64,000 bases of DNA, taken from assembly GCA_963281255.1 (NCBI GenBank), contig OY725493.1, positions 3,937,857 to 4,001,856 of the forward strand. Direction: 5' to 3'. The notes beneath the pieces are model-generated. The model saw only the letters and a program-made list of their open reading frames with translations. It did not search any database and was not told where the DNA came from. Shown here one piece after another: positions 10,136 through 20,692 of the stretch; position 1 is the first letter of the stretch, and the number at the start of each line of letters is the position of its first letter. A program made the translations under genes and the position numbers. Source of the stretch: Aphrocallistes beatrix. Taxonomy: Eukaryota; Porifera; Hexactinellida; Sceptrulophora; Aphrocallistidae.

Positions 10136-11500
10136 CAGTCAATGTCCCATTCACTCGATGACTGTATACGGCCCGAGAAAACATGGTCCCATCCCATCCA
10201 ACCGAGGTTCATCTCTCAAGAAACCATACTACCTCTCTCTCTCTCTACGTCTGTCGGTGAAGGGCTACTTTTGTTACTATTCTTCATTTGGACCGTTCTA
10301 GGTTAGTAATGGCCTTAGAGTTTGCCACATCCTTTGCAGTGGTGACCTCCCCCAACCACTCTTGAGCGGTAACCTTATCTTTTCCAGTAGTTGGGTTAGG
10401 AAAATAAGAAAGTGACTTAGGTTCCAGTCCATACAGTACCGCGATAGGTGGTATCCCGTACTGGCGCTAGGTAGGCAGTTGAGATGAAAACTGACTTCTT
10501 GAAGGATCCTAGTCCATTCATCCTTTTTAAATCCCCTACGAATCTTCCAGGAGACAGCACATTACTTGTTTGACGCTTTGAACTCCCCTCTCGGATTGAC
10601 TATCGCCTTCAGGATGAGCTGCGGCGTTTCTCAATCCCAAATTTCTCAAGCGTTTCTCTAACCAATTTCCCTTCAACGTTTGGGCCTTGATCACATAACA
10701 TGACCCTTGGAGGGTCATGTCTATAAATCCATCCTTGGAGTAAGCCCCGAGATACTGATTCGGCGGTATGGTCTGCCGTTGGAAAATATCCACAACCTTA
10801 ATAGATCAGTTAGCAAAAGGAAATATCTGTGACTAGTAGTCGACCATGGTAGCGTTGCGACATCCTAGGCTGCTGTTTGTCTTGGTTCCTTGGTAATACA
10901 ATCGGCTCAAGAGGTTCCTCAGTCGATTCTTGGGCTTATTTTTCGGGTAAACCAGACACACCTTTCAAAAATTCACCAAATCGAGGTATAGACCCCTCCA
11001 AAAGAAGTATGAATTAACTTTTGAGACAGTTTTCCTAACACCTGTGGGTGCGAATCATTGTGTATTCGCATTAAGACTTCGTTTCTCAGACTGTGGTGGG
11101 GTATGACAACTTGATCGCCTCGGTGCAGAAGCCTTCATATGACTTGCATCCTTTTCTGTCGTTTAAACCTCCCTGAATAGATTACTCATCGTTCTCTAGC
11201 TGACTCAATGCCAAAGAAGTGCCTGTCTAAGCGTAAATCTTCTTTATTCCTCGAAAATAATTCATTGAGATCAGGTATAGAAAAAAGTGACGCTCGAAAG
11301 GTCAACATCACACTCTGGTTTACGTCGCTAGAGAGTCTGGATAAGTAATTCTCCTTTCCTTTTACATATTGAACTTCGTTTTAATCGCCTATAGCTCCTG
11401 GATTCATCTCAAATACTTGTGTCTCGGGTCTTTCTGCCTACCTACGAGCCAGTGGAGGGATTTCTCTGACTGTATCGTCAGCCTTGGCACCTTGTGGGTG
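10136..11500 (-). pseudogene. Ty3/gypsy pol relic: RNase H end and integrase
   Basis: Minus-strand frame blocks follow the gypsy pol order. First come RNase H-like remains near 11300-11480 (KSLHWL, then KDPRHKYLR, then KERR/KGKENYLSRLS in an adjacent frame). Next is an integrase zinc-binding remnant (IHNDSHPQVLGKL, about 11000-11080). The catalytic core follows, with HTAESVSRGLLQGWIYRHD, the Asp motif MLCDQGPNVEG, and a Glu in GDSQSERGVQSVK (about 10560-10800). Frames alternate with stops, so it is dead. Related to but not identical with the plus-strand relic at 13279-15962. No LTR was recognised for it. Confidence 0.8.
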
Positions 11501-11605
11501 TATTCAATATTATATTCTCTAAAATATTTGATACAAACGCAATATCTTTAAGTTCATCATATGCTCTCGATGTAGTCGAATCCATGTTTGATTATGTTCA
11601 AGTAG

Positions 11606-12216
11606 CAGGGGCGGATCCAGGATTTCACGAAAGGGGGGGCCCAAAGCGAGTGGAACGAGCGACTTTTGGGGGGTCGGGGGGGTCTCCCCCCAGAAAATTT
11701 TTTGAATAATTATATTAAAACCCATATCGAATGACCATTTGCATATACATACTATTCTAAGATTCATAATATTTTTTAGTATGTAATACTGTGCCACTGT
11801 ATTACCACTAGAGACTGAAAACTAGCAGCTGCTGATGGCTAGCACTCAGTCTCATCACCTGCGTTATCTAATAGATTTCTTAACTTCATCAAGCGTGGTC
11901 TTTTGATGTCAAACCGATCTACAATCTCAGAATACGTGAGATTAATGTCTTTGTGGACATAAAGAAGAATTAAATCATTTAATCGTTCTTCACCCATTGA
12001 GCTACGGAGTTCCGTCTTTATATATGCCAGGGCAGAATTGGCCCTCTCAACAGTAGCAGATGTCACTGGTGCTACTAACAAAAGGTCGATGTTTTTCTAG
12101 ATTGGCCTAAAGAAAATGGGGCTCCCAAATATGTAACAAGGAATATAATACTACGAGAACGAGTGAATTAGGCTAGTCCTCGAAGGGGGGCCCAGGTCCC
12201 CCTGGATCCGCCTATG
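11606..12216. mobile_element. hAT relic with terminal inverted repeats
   Basis: The left end CAGGGGCGGATCCAGG and the right end, read in reverse as CATAGGCGGATCCAGG, are hAT-style termini. The flanks share AGTAG (11601-11605 and 12217-12221), shorter than the 8 bp expected of hAT, so the duplication has decayed or one border is off by a few bases. It encloses a transposase C-terminal fragment on the minus strand. Confidence 0.75.
11839..12081 (-). pseudogene. hAT transposase C-terminal dimerisation domain
   Basis: About 80 codons contain LVAPVTSATVERANSALAYI followed by KTELRSSMGEERLNDLILLY, the hallmark of the hAT C-terminal dimerisation region, in which the Glu of the TxxxER motif is part of the conserved core. 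Residues just before the Met (LL, in frame upstream) continue the homology, so the Met is not a real start. The zinc-finger BED domain and the remainder of the catalytic domain are missing: this is an internally deleted copy. The termini at 11606 and 12216 frame it. Confidence 0.85.
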
Positions 12217-12826
12217 AGTAGGGTTTTTGGAATCCAAAACATGCGATCTCTGGTCTGTAATTGCTTTTGAAACCGGGAGCTGAGCACGTATTTTGCATTC
12301 ATAAATGAATGAATAATTGCTAATAGATTTATTGAAAGACAAAGGATTAGTATTAATAATATTTAATTAAATCATATGAAAGCATGATATCTAATATGAG
12401 AATTGCTAAGCCAGGAAAGAAGTACCTAAAATATTTTTAGAAAGTGTGGTTAATTTTAAACCTCAAAGTTGATACATTTAATTTTGGTTTAACAATAAAT
12501 CCATCTTCGAATGCATCCCTGGTCTATTTTTGAGATTCAGATGGCAGGCCTTATATACCAAAGGGCTATGATTACGTTTTATTTTGGAATGATGCATTAG
12601 AGTGTTCTATTAAATCAGCCATAGTATAGTTATGAGTATCTTTAATTTAGGAAAATAAGTGTCAATTTATAGTCAAATTGATAAATCTGCTGCAAATAAG
12701 CTTGACTCACGTCCGGGTACGCGCAGGTTTGGCACGATTTTGTCCGGATCAAAGAATATTAGTCTTTTTTCAGTAATATTATTAATGATAAGCAATAATT
12801 TAAAATCACTCCTATCCAACTCTTTT
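12217..12826. other. Non-coding stretch
   Basis: Contains the right arm of the inverted pair (12501-12592). No coding pattern found; a short minus-strand ORF near 12151-12342 straddles the hAT border and is not convincing. Confidence 0.35.
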
Positions 12827-12829
12827 TAA

Positions 12830-13268
12830 GGATACCGCCCCGCAAAAATGCTTCGGTTTGGCTAGCAATGTTAAAAAGAGATATATCTAAGATGTTAAGC
12901 GTGGGCACGTATTGGATTTGAAAGATATTAACGATTGCAAACCAGTTTTAGATTATAATTTCTAGTTTTTGAGATATAGCGTAACAAAGTCAGTTTTTTT
13001 CGTTTTTCGCTAGCACATCTTAATAGTTAAGCCCTCCGCACTCCGTGTATTTTTTTTGGAAAAGGGTTTTATCAAATGTTTCAAAAATTAAAAGATAGGT
13101 GGTCTACCATATCAGTACAATAAAAGACCAGAAAAAAATGACAAAATGACAAAATGTCAAATTAATAGGGATTTGAAAAAAAAGGGCAAAAATTGCCGAC
13201 AAATTGTTATTTTTTCTCTAAATCAGCTATAAAATTTCTAATATATACAAATTCATAAATATTCTGGT
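12830..13268 (-). mobile_element. Family C fragment (C1)
   Basis: Begins GGATACCGCCCC directly after TTAA (12826-12829) and matches the right-hand end of family C read in reverse (GTTAAGCGTGGGCACGTA, then TAGCACATCTTAA). It stops where the gypsy relic begins. Confidence 0.7.
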
Positions 13269-13278
13269 CTTTTCTATA

Positions 13279-15962
13279 TTGTTGTTTTTGGTACGGAAGC
13301 GGGATGACACTCTCCGCTTCACAATTGACTGCAGGAAGCTAAATGATGTTACGAAAAAGGACGCCTACTCACTCCCCGACATCCAAACTCTCCTGGACAA
13401 ATTGAAGGGCTCAAGATACTTGACTGAACGTAGCGGGCGCATACTGGTGCGTACCTATGCACGAGGAAGACGTGGAATAAACGGCATTCCATACACCTAG
13501 AGGGCAGTTTGAAATGACTGAATGCCTTTTGGATTATGTAACTCGCAGGCACATTTCATATTCTGAAAATTTTGAAGGCCAAGTGAGGGATCTTGAGGCA
13601 GTCCTGGAGAGGCTGAGGCAAGCAATCATTCTGCTCAGAGCAGACAAGTGCCACTTTGCCTACAAGGAGGTAAATTTTCTGGGACATCGAATTAGCGAGG
13701 AGGGAAGAAGGCCCTAGAGACAAGTAAAGAGAAATTGCGTCGGTTTCCGAAGCCTCATTCAGTACGGGAGATACAGGGGTTCCTTGGGAGCATCAATAAT
13801 TACCGCAGTTATATATATCCCCAGAATGGCTCAAATCGGAAACCCCTCTTCGCATTAACCAAGAAAGGAGCGTCGTGGAACTGGACGGAGGAATGTAATG
13901 CGGTCTTCAACGAATTGCGGAACAAATTGACAAATGAGCCTGTCACGTTGGCATTCCCAGATTGGAATAAGGAATTCTATATGGAGACGGATGCAAGTGG
14001 CTCAGGTGTAGCAGCAGTTTTATCACAAAAGGATCAACACATTATCAGGCCCATAGACTTTTTCTCTTCAGCGCGATCAATGACTCGCAGAAGAATTACG
14101 CTGCAGGGCAGTTGAACGCTTGGGCCTTGATGGCAGCCACAAGGAAATGGATCACCTACCTAAGGGTCTCGCCAAAGATATACCTCATTTCGGATCACAA
14201 CCCGTTGCAATGGCTAAGGAATCAGAAATATGGAGCTGAAGGAGTTTCCCAACCAAATTATCTATCGCCCTGGGAAGGACAACCAGTTGCCGGATCTACT
14301 CAGCCAGACACCCAATATGTCTGTGGACCCAGATGTCAACAAAGAAGATAAGTTTGAAGACAAGATTTACTGTACACGGCCTCCTGGGGATTGAACGAGG
14401 AAAGAACCGAGCTCGATCCAATATGCAGACAATAGTGATAGCGAAGCAGAAGCACACATGGTTATGGAAATAAGGACAAGGGAAGGGTGATTAAGGAAGT
14501 ACGCCAAAGAGCAAAGTGACCAAGTCATACGGATTGCATGCAAGCAGCTCTTGCAGCACGGGACAGTGTATAGCAGACAGCTTAAAGGGGCTTCGCCACA
14601 TCTGAGGCTGAAAGAGGAGACCGTTTACTTCCATGAGCGTATAGTGGTGCCTTGGAATCTCAGACTTCAGGTATTGGAGAGAGTCCACAATGAAAGTCAT
14701 TTTGGGAAAGCTAGGACCCTGGAACTCATCAAGATCTCTTATTTTTGGCATAGGATGGCAGGAGACTAAAAGATATTCTGCAAAGGATACCTGATATTTC
14801 AAAAAGCCAAGCCCAACTCGGAGGCAAAGCAACCTCTACAACGATTCCAACGCGAAAAGTCTCAACCAGGAGCAGCCGTTGTCATGGATATTGGTTCGCT
14901 ACCATAGGGTAATGGAAAGTTTCGGTACTTCGCCCTGATGGTGGATATGTTTAGTCGCTACGTAGAGATAGTACCACTAGAAGACCAGACAGCCACATAG
15001 ATTGTGCAAGCCTTCAAGTGGGGTTGGATATTCAGTGGTCATGGAGTCCCAGACATTTTGCTGACCGATCAAGGTAGGAATGTCGACGGCGAGGAAATCC
15101 GGACGTTATGCAGGAAACTGGGGATTCAGAAGTGCCATTCGTCTCCATATCATCCCCAAGGCGATGGAATGGCCGAACGTAACGTGGGCTCAGTAAACAG
15201 GTAATTCGGTGTTTGCTAATGAAGCGAGAGATGGGGAAGGAGTCATGGCCTTCAGTTTTACCAGAGGCAGTTTCGTTCTGAATAACGTAAGAAACTCTAC
15301 AACCAAGATTTCTCCCCACATGATAACGTATGGGAGACAGCCAAGGGCACCAACTGACCTATGGGCAGAGCATCGAAATGCGAGCAGCGGCTCACTAGGG
15401 GAATACTACAAGTCACTGCAGGAAAGGCAGGAATCATTAACAGACATAGTAACAACGAACGAAGCAAGGAGTTTCGCAAGTACAACTCAAAGATATGATA
15501 GAGGCAAGAGAGATACAAGGGTCGCCCAGGAGATATGGTGCTACTCGAAAGGGGGAAGAAGCAAGACTCATTGGCAATGAAGTTTGAGGGACCCTCCCGC
15601 GTAATAGGTCAACGAGGAGCAAACATCCAGTTAGACAGGCGGGAGGAAGAAAGTGGTACCACGCGAATCGTTGCAAGAGATTGGAAAGGAAGGAGAGTTG
15701 GCTTGCTCAAACTAGAAACCCAGTTACGACAGATGGGGAGGTAAACGAGGAGCCGGAGCATATCGAAGATAATTCAGGAGAGGAGCCAGACGAGAAGAGC
15801 GGTGAAGATCAAGATCCAACTCCACCTGAAGCGGATACAGAGATTACTTACTCACGTTATGGGAGGAGGCACAAGCTAAAAAAGTATTCGGACTTTATCC
15901 CGTGGTCTCAGATTCCGGAAGATCAGATGGCACAGGAATACGATCCTTCCAGCTCATCGTAA
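13279..15962 (+). pseudogene. Ty3/gypsy pol relic: reverse transcriptase, RNase H, integrase
   Basis: Frame blocks in pol order. Reverse transcriptase starts with TLRFTIDCRKLNDVTKKDAY (about 13310), then GQFEMTECLLDY and DLEAVLERLRQA. Sequence between them is too short, and no YxDD active-site motif is readable, so the core has an internal deletion. RNase H: EFYMETDASGSG (about 13970) and ISDHNPLQWLR (about 14190). Integrase: RVHNESHFGKARTLELIK (zinc-binding part), FALMVDMFSRYVEIVPLEDQ, LLTDQGRNVDG, and YHPQGDGMAERNVGS. A C-terminal tail ends at TAA 15960-15962, just before a purine-rich tract. At least eight frame changes or stops. Gag, protease and the 5' LTR are not adjacent. Confidence 0.85.
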
Positions 15963-15969
15963 GGGAGAG
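15961..15969 (+). promoter_or_regulatory. Probable polypurine tract
   Basis: AAGGGAGAG directly follows the pol stop and is followed by TG, the usual first bases of an LTR. It would prime plus-strand synthesis in an active element. Confidence 0.5.
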
Positions 15970-16211
15970 TGATTGATATAGAAACAGTAGTATGTACAGT
16001 AGGTACAAGCTAACATATTAGGCGTTACCTCTCAATAAGCTCGACTCCATAATAGGCACTAGCTCTTACTATGTATTTATCGTTAGGCCCACTTTTGCAA
16101 TTTTTTGATGGATTTGTATTGAATCAAGTTCGCTTAATATGAAGTATCTCTATTATGAACAGATTTTTTGGTCTCCTGGTGGTCCACAATAAGCGACTTT
16201 GATTGTATTCT

Positions 16212-16388
16212 TATATAACCTCGTTAGTACGAATACGGTTTCGTGTAATGCTAATTTCCAGATAATATACGAACAAGTATTTATACAAATGTGTTTTCAA
16301 TTGATATTTTTTCGGCTAATACGAACTTCAGATAAGGCGAACAAATTTTGACGGTCCTTTGGTGTTCGCATTAACGAGGTTATATTGT
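16212..16388. mobile_element. Short MITE inside the LTR
   Basis: TATAACCTCGTTAGTACGAA at 16212 is mirrored by TTCGCATTAACGAGGTTATA at 16365-16384. The roughly 175-bp unit has no ORF. The termini resemble those of pogo-type MITEs. Confidence 0.6.
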
Positions 16389-16860
16389 AAGGTAAAAGAA
16401 TAAGTTATGTCTGACGAAATTTTCTTAAGAAAGGTAAATATCTGCCAAAAAAATTCTCAAATACGTAGTATAAATATTTTCTTATATAGAATAAAGATTA
16501 TGGGTAAATTTTAAATTGGGATGAGGATCAGAAAAATATTCTTACGTATATGGTGATTATTCTTATCTCGTATATTCCTATATGGTGTATCCACGGTACG
16601 ATTTTCGATCTAACACTTCGCGACACATTGAGACACATTTTAAAGTCCAGACAAGCTATAACTCAGAATTGAATGCAACTCTATCATTTTATTTACCCAT
16701 AAGGCACATAAAACAATTTTAACATATTTTACATAGAACAATTTTAACATATTTAAATTGCAGATTTTTCTATTAACCCGCACTTGGCGAGCTGTTTTGT
16801 AGCGTCATTTCCGTTTTAAGCCATTTTGGGCGGGGAAGCCATACAAGTTTGTGGTCTGAC

Positions 16861-16869
16861 TATATATAG
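16861..16869 (+). promoter_or_regulatory. TATA box of the LTR
   Basis: TATATATAG lies 6 bp before a transcribed-looking repeat array and about 200 bp before a poly(A) signal, the spacing expected of a U3/R border. This is inference from position. Confidence 0.4.
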
Positions 16870-16875
16870 AAAAAT

Positions 16876-16967
16876 AGCTTGAGAGACAGACTTGACTTAG
16901 CTTGAGAGATAGACTTGACTTAGCTTGAGAGACAGACTTGACTTAGCTTGAGGGACAGACTTTACTT
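16876..16967. repeat. Four tandem 23-bp repeats
   Basis: Units AGCTTGAGAGACAGACTTG plus ACTT repeat exactly every 23 bp; the first and third are identical, the second has one change and the fourth two. Confidence 0.95.
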
Positions 16968-17279
16968 GAGACCTGAGACTTGAGGCATCATAAGGGAACA
17001 ATAACACTCCGGCCTTTCAATAGGATATAGTCACACATTCCGGACTTCTACAGCCTGTGAAGTCGACTAAATAAACAAAGAATATATTAAATTAGTTCTT
17101 GAATTTAGCAAGTTTATTATTCTCTTGTTTCAATACTAGTGCATTATATATAGGTCTTAACTTTATTAGAAGTGTACAATGTTCTAGTTCCATAGTAGCA
17201 CATGCTAAATGAATATTAGTACGTGAAGAGCCAGAATAAAACTTTCAAATTTCTGCTGAGGGTGCAGATACATCGTCGT

Positions 17280-17433
17280 CATAGGCATAACTCCAGGGGC
17301 GGCAGGAGTAGCGTGCCACCCCTGACCTAAGTGTTATGTTGACTTGGGATGGCATGCCACATTAGTTTGATATATGTTTACAAATCTCGCCACCCCAGCA
17401 AACCATGAAAAAATCAAAATAGTTACGCCTATG
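17280..17433. mobile_element. hAT-type MITE, 154 bp, perfect 8-bp target duplication
   Basis: Termini CATAGGCATAACT and, in reverse, CATAGGCGTAACT enclose 154 bp. ATCGTCGT flanks it exactly on both sides (17272-17279 and 17434-17441), as expected of hAT transposition. No ORF; the interior is GC-richer than its surroundings (GGGGCGGCAGGAG). Confidence 0.85.
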
Positions 17434-17441
17434 ATCGTCGT

Positions 17442-17868
17442 TAAACGACTATTCATCCCTACCCAATTCACATTGAACATTTTCTAAACATAATTGATGA
17501 ATTTCAAGAACTCAACAGTTTGGTTCTTGTCTACAATGTTCTTTTCCATGATACTATAAGCTAACAGTCCAGCTGAAGTTGACTAATGGAAAACCTTAAG
17601 GGTCAAAATTACATTTCGCCTTTCCAAGCTGACGACCAGAAGGCTTTCGATATGTTAATTTGGAGCACGTTTAGATAAATTGCACTTATCCGAATTAAAA
17701 AATGTACTTATACCTATGTTTTTGTACCACGAGGATTGCATTCACTAAATTTGGGGAAGGTCAACACTTTTTTTAGTCTTCTAAATGCAGTCAATTGTTT
17801 TTACCCAACTTGAGTGTGTATAGTCATGATTCTTGATTAATTAATTCATTACTTAAGAAATCACTCAC
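17442..17868. other. Non-coding, possible intron of minus-strand gene
   Basis: Lies downstream of the donor at 17868 on the minus strand. A 30-codon plus-strand ORF at about 17586 (containing ISPFQADDQKAFDML) looks slightly coding-like but could not be assigned. Confidence 0.3.
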
Positions 17869-17982
17869 CCTTGGGATCTTGTTGTTATGGTAGTATTCAC
17901 AGTCTTGGAATGGCTCGATACCATTTTCAAGTAGAGCACCATCTTTGGGGAATTGAAAAACATCATGAAGTGTTCCACTCCT
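17869..17982 (-). CDS. Probable internal exon of an unidentified host gene
   Basis: On the minus strand a pyrimidine-rich acceptor (CTACTTCCAAATACAG) and a strong donor (GG then GTGAGTG) bound exactly 114 nt, which translate with no stop into 38 residues. The product begins RSGTLHDVFQFPKDGALLEN and ends with YHNNKIPR, with one Cys in QDCEYY. Both borders are in phase 0, so the exon could be skipped without a frameshift. The peptide is rich in Gly, Pro and aromatic residues as in secreted or extracellular domains, but I do not recognise it. It may or may not belong to the same minus-strand gene as the exons at 766-1162, 17 kb away. Confidence 0.6.
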
Positions 17983-18510
17983 CTGTATTTGGAAGTAGAG
18001 TCAGGCGCGACACAAGATATCATCCAAATAATGATTTATGCAATTAGTGTTGTCAAGTTAGGTATTATAAATGAGTAATAGAAATAATATGCAGCAAAAC
18101 AATACATTACTGTAATACACTAGTGTTGTATGTGAAGTAAATATAAATATTGTGGTGACATAATATTTTCAAAATGAATATTTAAACAGCCATGGACTCA
18201 CAATATGAGATAATTATATAGTTGATAATAACAGTTGTTTAATTAGTGGTTTTAGGATTGAAGTATTTAACCAATCCATGGTACTAATTTTTTGGTGACT
18301 GCCATTGCCTTAGTATATAGAATGCAATGGTTATAGCATAGATTAATCAATATAAGGATTAACAATTAAAAACCATGGATGAGCTCAAAGGGCTTTGACA
18401 ATAATATTATAAAACAAAGTTGTATATGATTTGTTTTGATGTTTTGATCTTTATCATACTCTGAAGGAAAAAGTCATGAAAAGAACAAATGAACATGAAA
18501 AATTAATAAT
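17983..18510. other. Non-coding, possible upstream intron
   Basis: AT-rich, with no further exon seen. Confidence 0.35.
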
Positions 18511-18591
18511 ATCCTTGCTATTAAAACTCGATTAATGTTTATATAGTATGTATGTGTAGTATATATATATACGTATGTATATATCTAAGTT

Positions 18592-19385
18592 GACTATTTC
18601 ATTAAAAAATGGTAATAATTATGAATTATTCGAATAATTCATAATTCAAGCATGAATTAGTCAATCATAAGCTAAGTTGACATGAATTAATAAATAATTC
18701 ATAATTTCTGAAATATGAATTATTCGAATAATTCATAATTCAGGAATTATGAATTATTCCAATAATTCAGAATCCTGAATTATGAATTATTTGAAAAATT
18801 CATTCATATACAGTGGAACCTGTATATAACGGCCACCCAAGGGACTGGACAAAATTGGCCGTTATACACAGGTGACCGTTATATACAGGTGATTGTCTCA
18901 ATCCCCAAAAGGAATAAACGTAGTGCAATAATTATAAGTTTTTATAAATCCACTACTTGAAGAATTACATGAAACTTGTTTATCGTTCATAACAGGTCCT
19001 GTATTAAAAACATAAAAAGGTAAAAAGGTGATGACCGTTATAGGCAGGTAGTGGTCGTTATAGACAGGTGATGGCCGTTATAGACTGGTGATGGCCGCTA
19101 TACACAGTTTTAGGGGCAGTAAGGGACTACAAACGGGTGGCCGCTGGCGGGGTTGAGCAGGTGACCGCTATACACAGGTTAAATACTATGGAATTTCGGA
19201 CGGGACTGTTCATTGGTGACCGCTATAAGCAGGTGACCGTTATATAGAGTGTTCGTTATAGCAGGTTCGACTGTAATTCAATGATATTTTCCTGTAAAAA
19301 ACTTTCAATTTTGAATAATTCTTTTCGGGCTTGATGAATTATGAATTATTCGAATTATTTATTAATTCATGAATTAGTCAATTTA
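18592..19385. mobile_element. Nested AT-palindrome element
   Basis: Ends resemble each other in inverted orientation (TTGACTATTTCATTAA against TTGACTAATTCATGAATTA in reverse). The body carries several copies of the palindrome GAATTATTCGAATAATTC (about 18620, 18718, 18745 partly, 19340 partly). A pogo-type MITE sits inside it at 18811-19273. Confidence 0.6.
18811..19273. mobile_element. Pogo/Tigger-like MITE (P1)
   Basis: Ends CAGTGGAACCTGTATATAAC and, in reverse, CAGTCGAACCTGCTATAAC, flanked by TA on both sides. The interior has several TATAACGG and TATACACAGG repeats. A sister copy lies at 25191-25630. Confidence 0.85.
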
Positions 19386-19862
19386 TATATATATATATAT
19401 TACGAGTTGATTGAAGAAACTGCCTGGAACAGATAGCTGAATTTTGGCATGTGGGAGTCCTTTGGCTATGGCTCCACGAAGTTTTGGCCTCAGACCAAAA
19501 TGTCTACACATTATGGAATTATGACGTCATTGTCACCTTTTATAATTATAAATTTCAGTTTTTCGACCATTACTCAGCCATTTTAGATGATAGAATATAT
19601 AAATTAATATTTTTCACATATTATACAAATTTCATCAAAAATGATGTCTCATCACTCTGTTATGACGTCATTATTACGCATCAAAACTCAAAAAATTGAC
19701 AATTTTAGTGTTTTTTTCATGCGATATTGATTATAACAGTAGGACAGACGTATTTAGAGATGTTATCTCCCTCATAATTAATCAATATGAGCCTATGCGC
19801 CTAAAGGGCACCTACAGGGATACAAAGTGTGCTCCAGCAGCGCAGCGCAAGCAAGCAAGCGA

Positions 19863-20414
19863 ATGAACACTAAACTATTTATTCCCATATTTCTTGGATT
19901 TTGGTAGACTATCCCTGCAAACAGCGTTTGAGAATTGTAATGTTGAGTATAGTAACTTGTTAATTTGACCGCATCAAAAATTTAAATCACAACTGCCTTT
20001 GTGACTGCATCTAACCGAAGTGATTCTCTCTCCACAATATTCGAGTATGTATGGCTTGAATCATTGGGTAGCTCAAAGAAAAATCCGGGGGGGGCGGTTT
20101 GGAGTGACGAGTGAGGTAATTTAGAGTAATTTAAAAATATTCAGTGCGCTGCATACCCATTCATAGACGCTAATGCTCAAGGCCGTCAGACATGGGGGAC
20201 CTGATGAGTAGGCGGGTGGCTAGAGGATAGTAGATCTGGGAGGGCTGAAAAGCATGCGGCTCTTGCTTAAGACGGGCTGCTAGTGGATAGACCTGGGTGG
20301 TTGAAGGATAGGCTTGGGATGGCTCTTGGGCAGGAGGTATTGCTAGTGGATGAAGCTGAAGCGTGCGGCTCTTTTGCAACGTTCCAATTACTATGAGAAA
20401 GTGTTTTAGTCTCG
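19863..20414. other. Mixed stretch with a Pro-rich minus-strand ORF
   Basis: A minus-strand ORF covers 20170-20436. It contains HPLAIPPAQEPSQAYPSTTQ and a later KQEPHAFQPSQIYYPLATRL, which look like degenerate repeats of one motif (EPHAF, YPLA.RL). It is Pro/Gln-rich, has no recognisable domain, and its first codons lie in the adjacent foldback, so I do not call a gene. Confidence 0.3.
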
Positions 20415-20692
20415 GATCATATCTTGAAAACGGCAATAACTAGGCATTCAAATTTGATAATATTTGAAAGCCAATATATTACTTCCTATTAAGCGATTAT
20501 ATAATACTATTTTTTTACGAATAATTCGACAAATACCAGATGTGACCAATAAAACAAATTATTTAATAACTAGTAAACCATTGAATTTTGACGTAGGAAT
20601 TATATAATCGCTGGATAGGGAATAAACTATTGGCTTTCAAATATGAGCAAATTTGAATGCCTAGTTATTGCGATTTTCAGGATATTACCCCA
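20415..20692. repeat. Foldback element with arms of about 100 bp
   Basis: The left arm starts ATATCTTGAAAACGGCAATA and the right arm mirrors it (ATATCCTGAAAATCGCAATA in reverse). Both then share ACTAGGCATTCAAATTTG. The loop is about 75 bp and no ORF is present. Confidence 0.85.

Larger units (their letters stand above)
9736..12592. repeat. Inverted repeat arms enclosing gypsy and hAT relics
   Basis: Left arm 9736-9842 and right arm 12501-12592 are reverse complements over about 90 bp with scattered differences (shared core GGCCTGCCATCT, then CCAGGGATGC). LTRs would be direct repeats, so these are not the LTRs of the enclosed gypsy relic. They may be the ends of a larger element or two independent copies of one repeat. 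Confidence 0.65.
15970..17132 (+). repeat. Probable 3' LTR of the gypsy relic
   Basis: Begins TGATTGATATAG after the polypurine tract. A TATATATAG box lies at 16861-16869, four 23-bp repeats follow at once, and AATAAA lies in CTAAATAAACAAAG near 17068. A border ending CTTGTTTCA at 17132 would give TG...CA ends and 1163 bp. No second copy is present in the window to confirm the limits. Confidence 0.45.
18511..19862 (+). mobile_element. Helitron-like family H copy, split by a nested element
   Basis: Begins ATCCTTGCTATTAAAACTCG at 18511, is interrupted at 18592-19385, and resumes with GTTGATTGAAGAAACTGCC at about 19400, running to CAAGCAAGCGAA at 19862. The interior keeps two TGACGTCA octamers (near 19522 and 19661). 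The terminal hairpin is degraded compared with other copies. Confidence 0.75.

Noticed and set aside
16876..16967. 23-bp tandem repeats as a CRISPR
   Set aside because: No spacers; units are directly adjacent inside an LTR.
15970..17132. Treating the LTR borders as certain
   Set aside because: No second LTR copy is in the window, so the limits rest only on the polypurine tract, TATA, AATAAA and TG...CA.
20170..20436. 88-codon Pro/Gln-rich minus-strand ORF as a gene
   Set aside because: It starts inside a foldback element, has degenerate internal repeats and no splice or start support.
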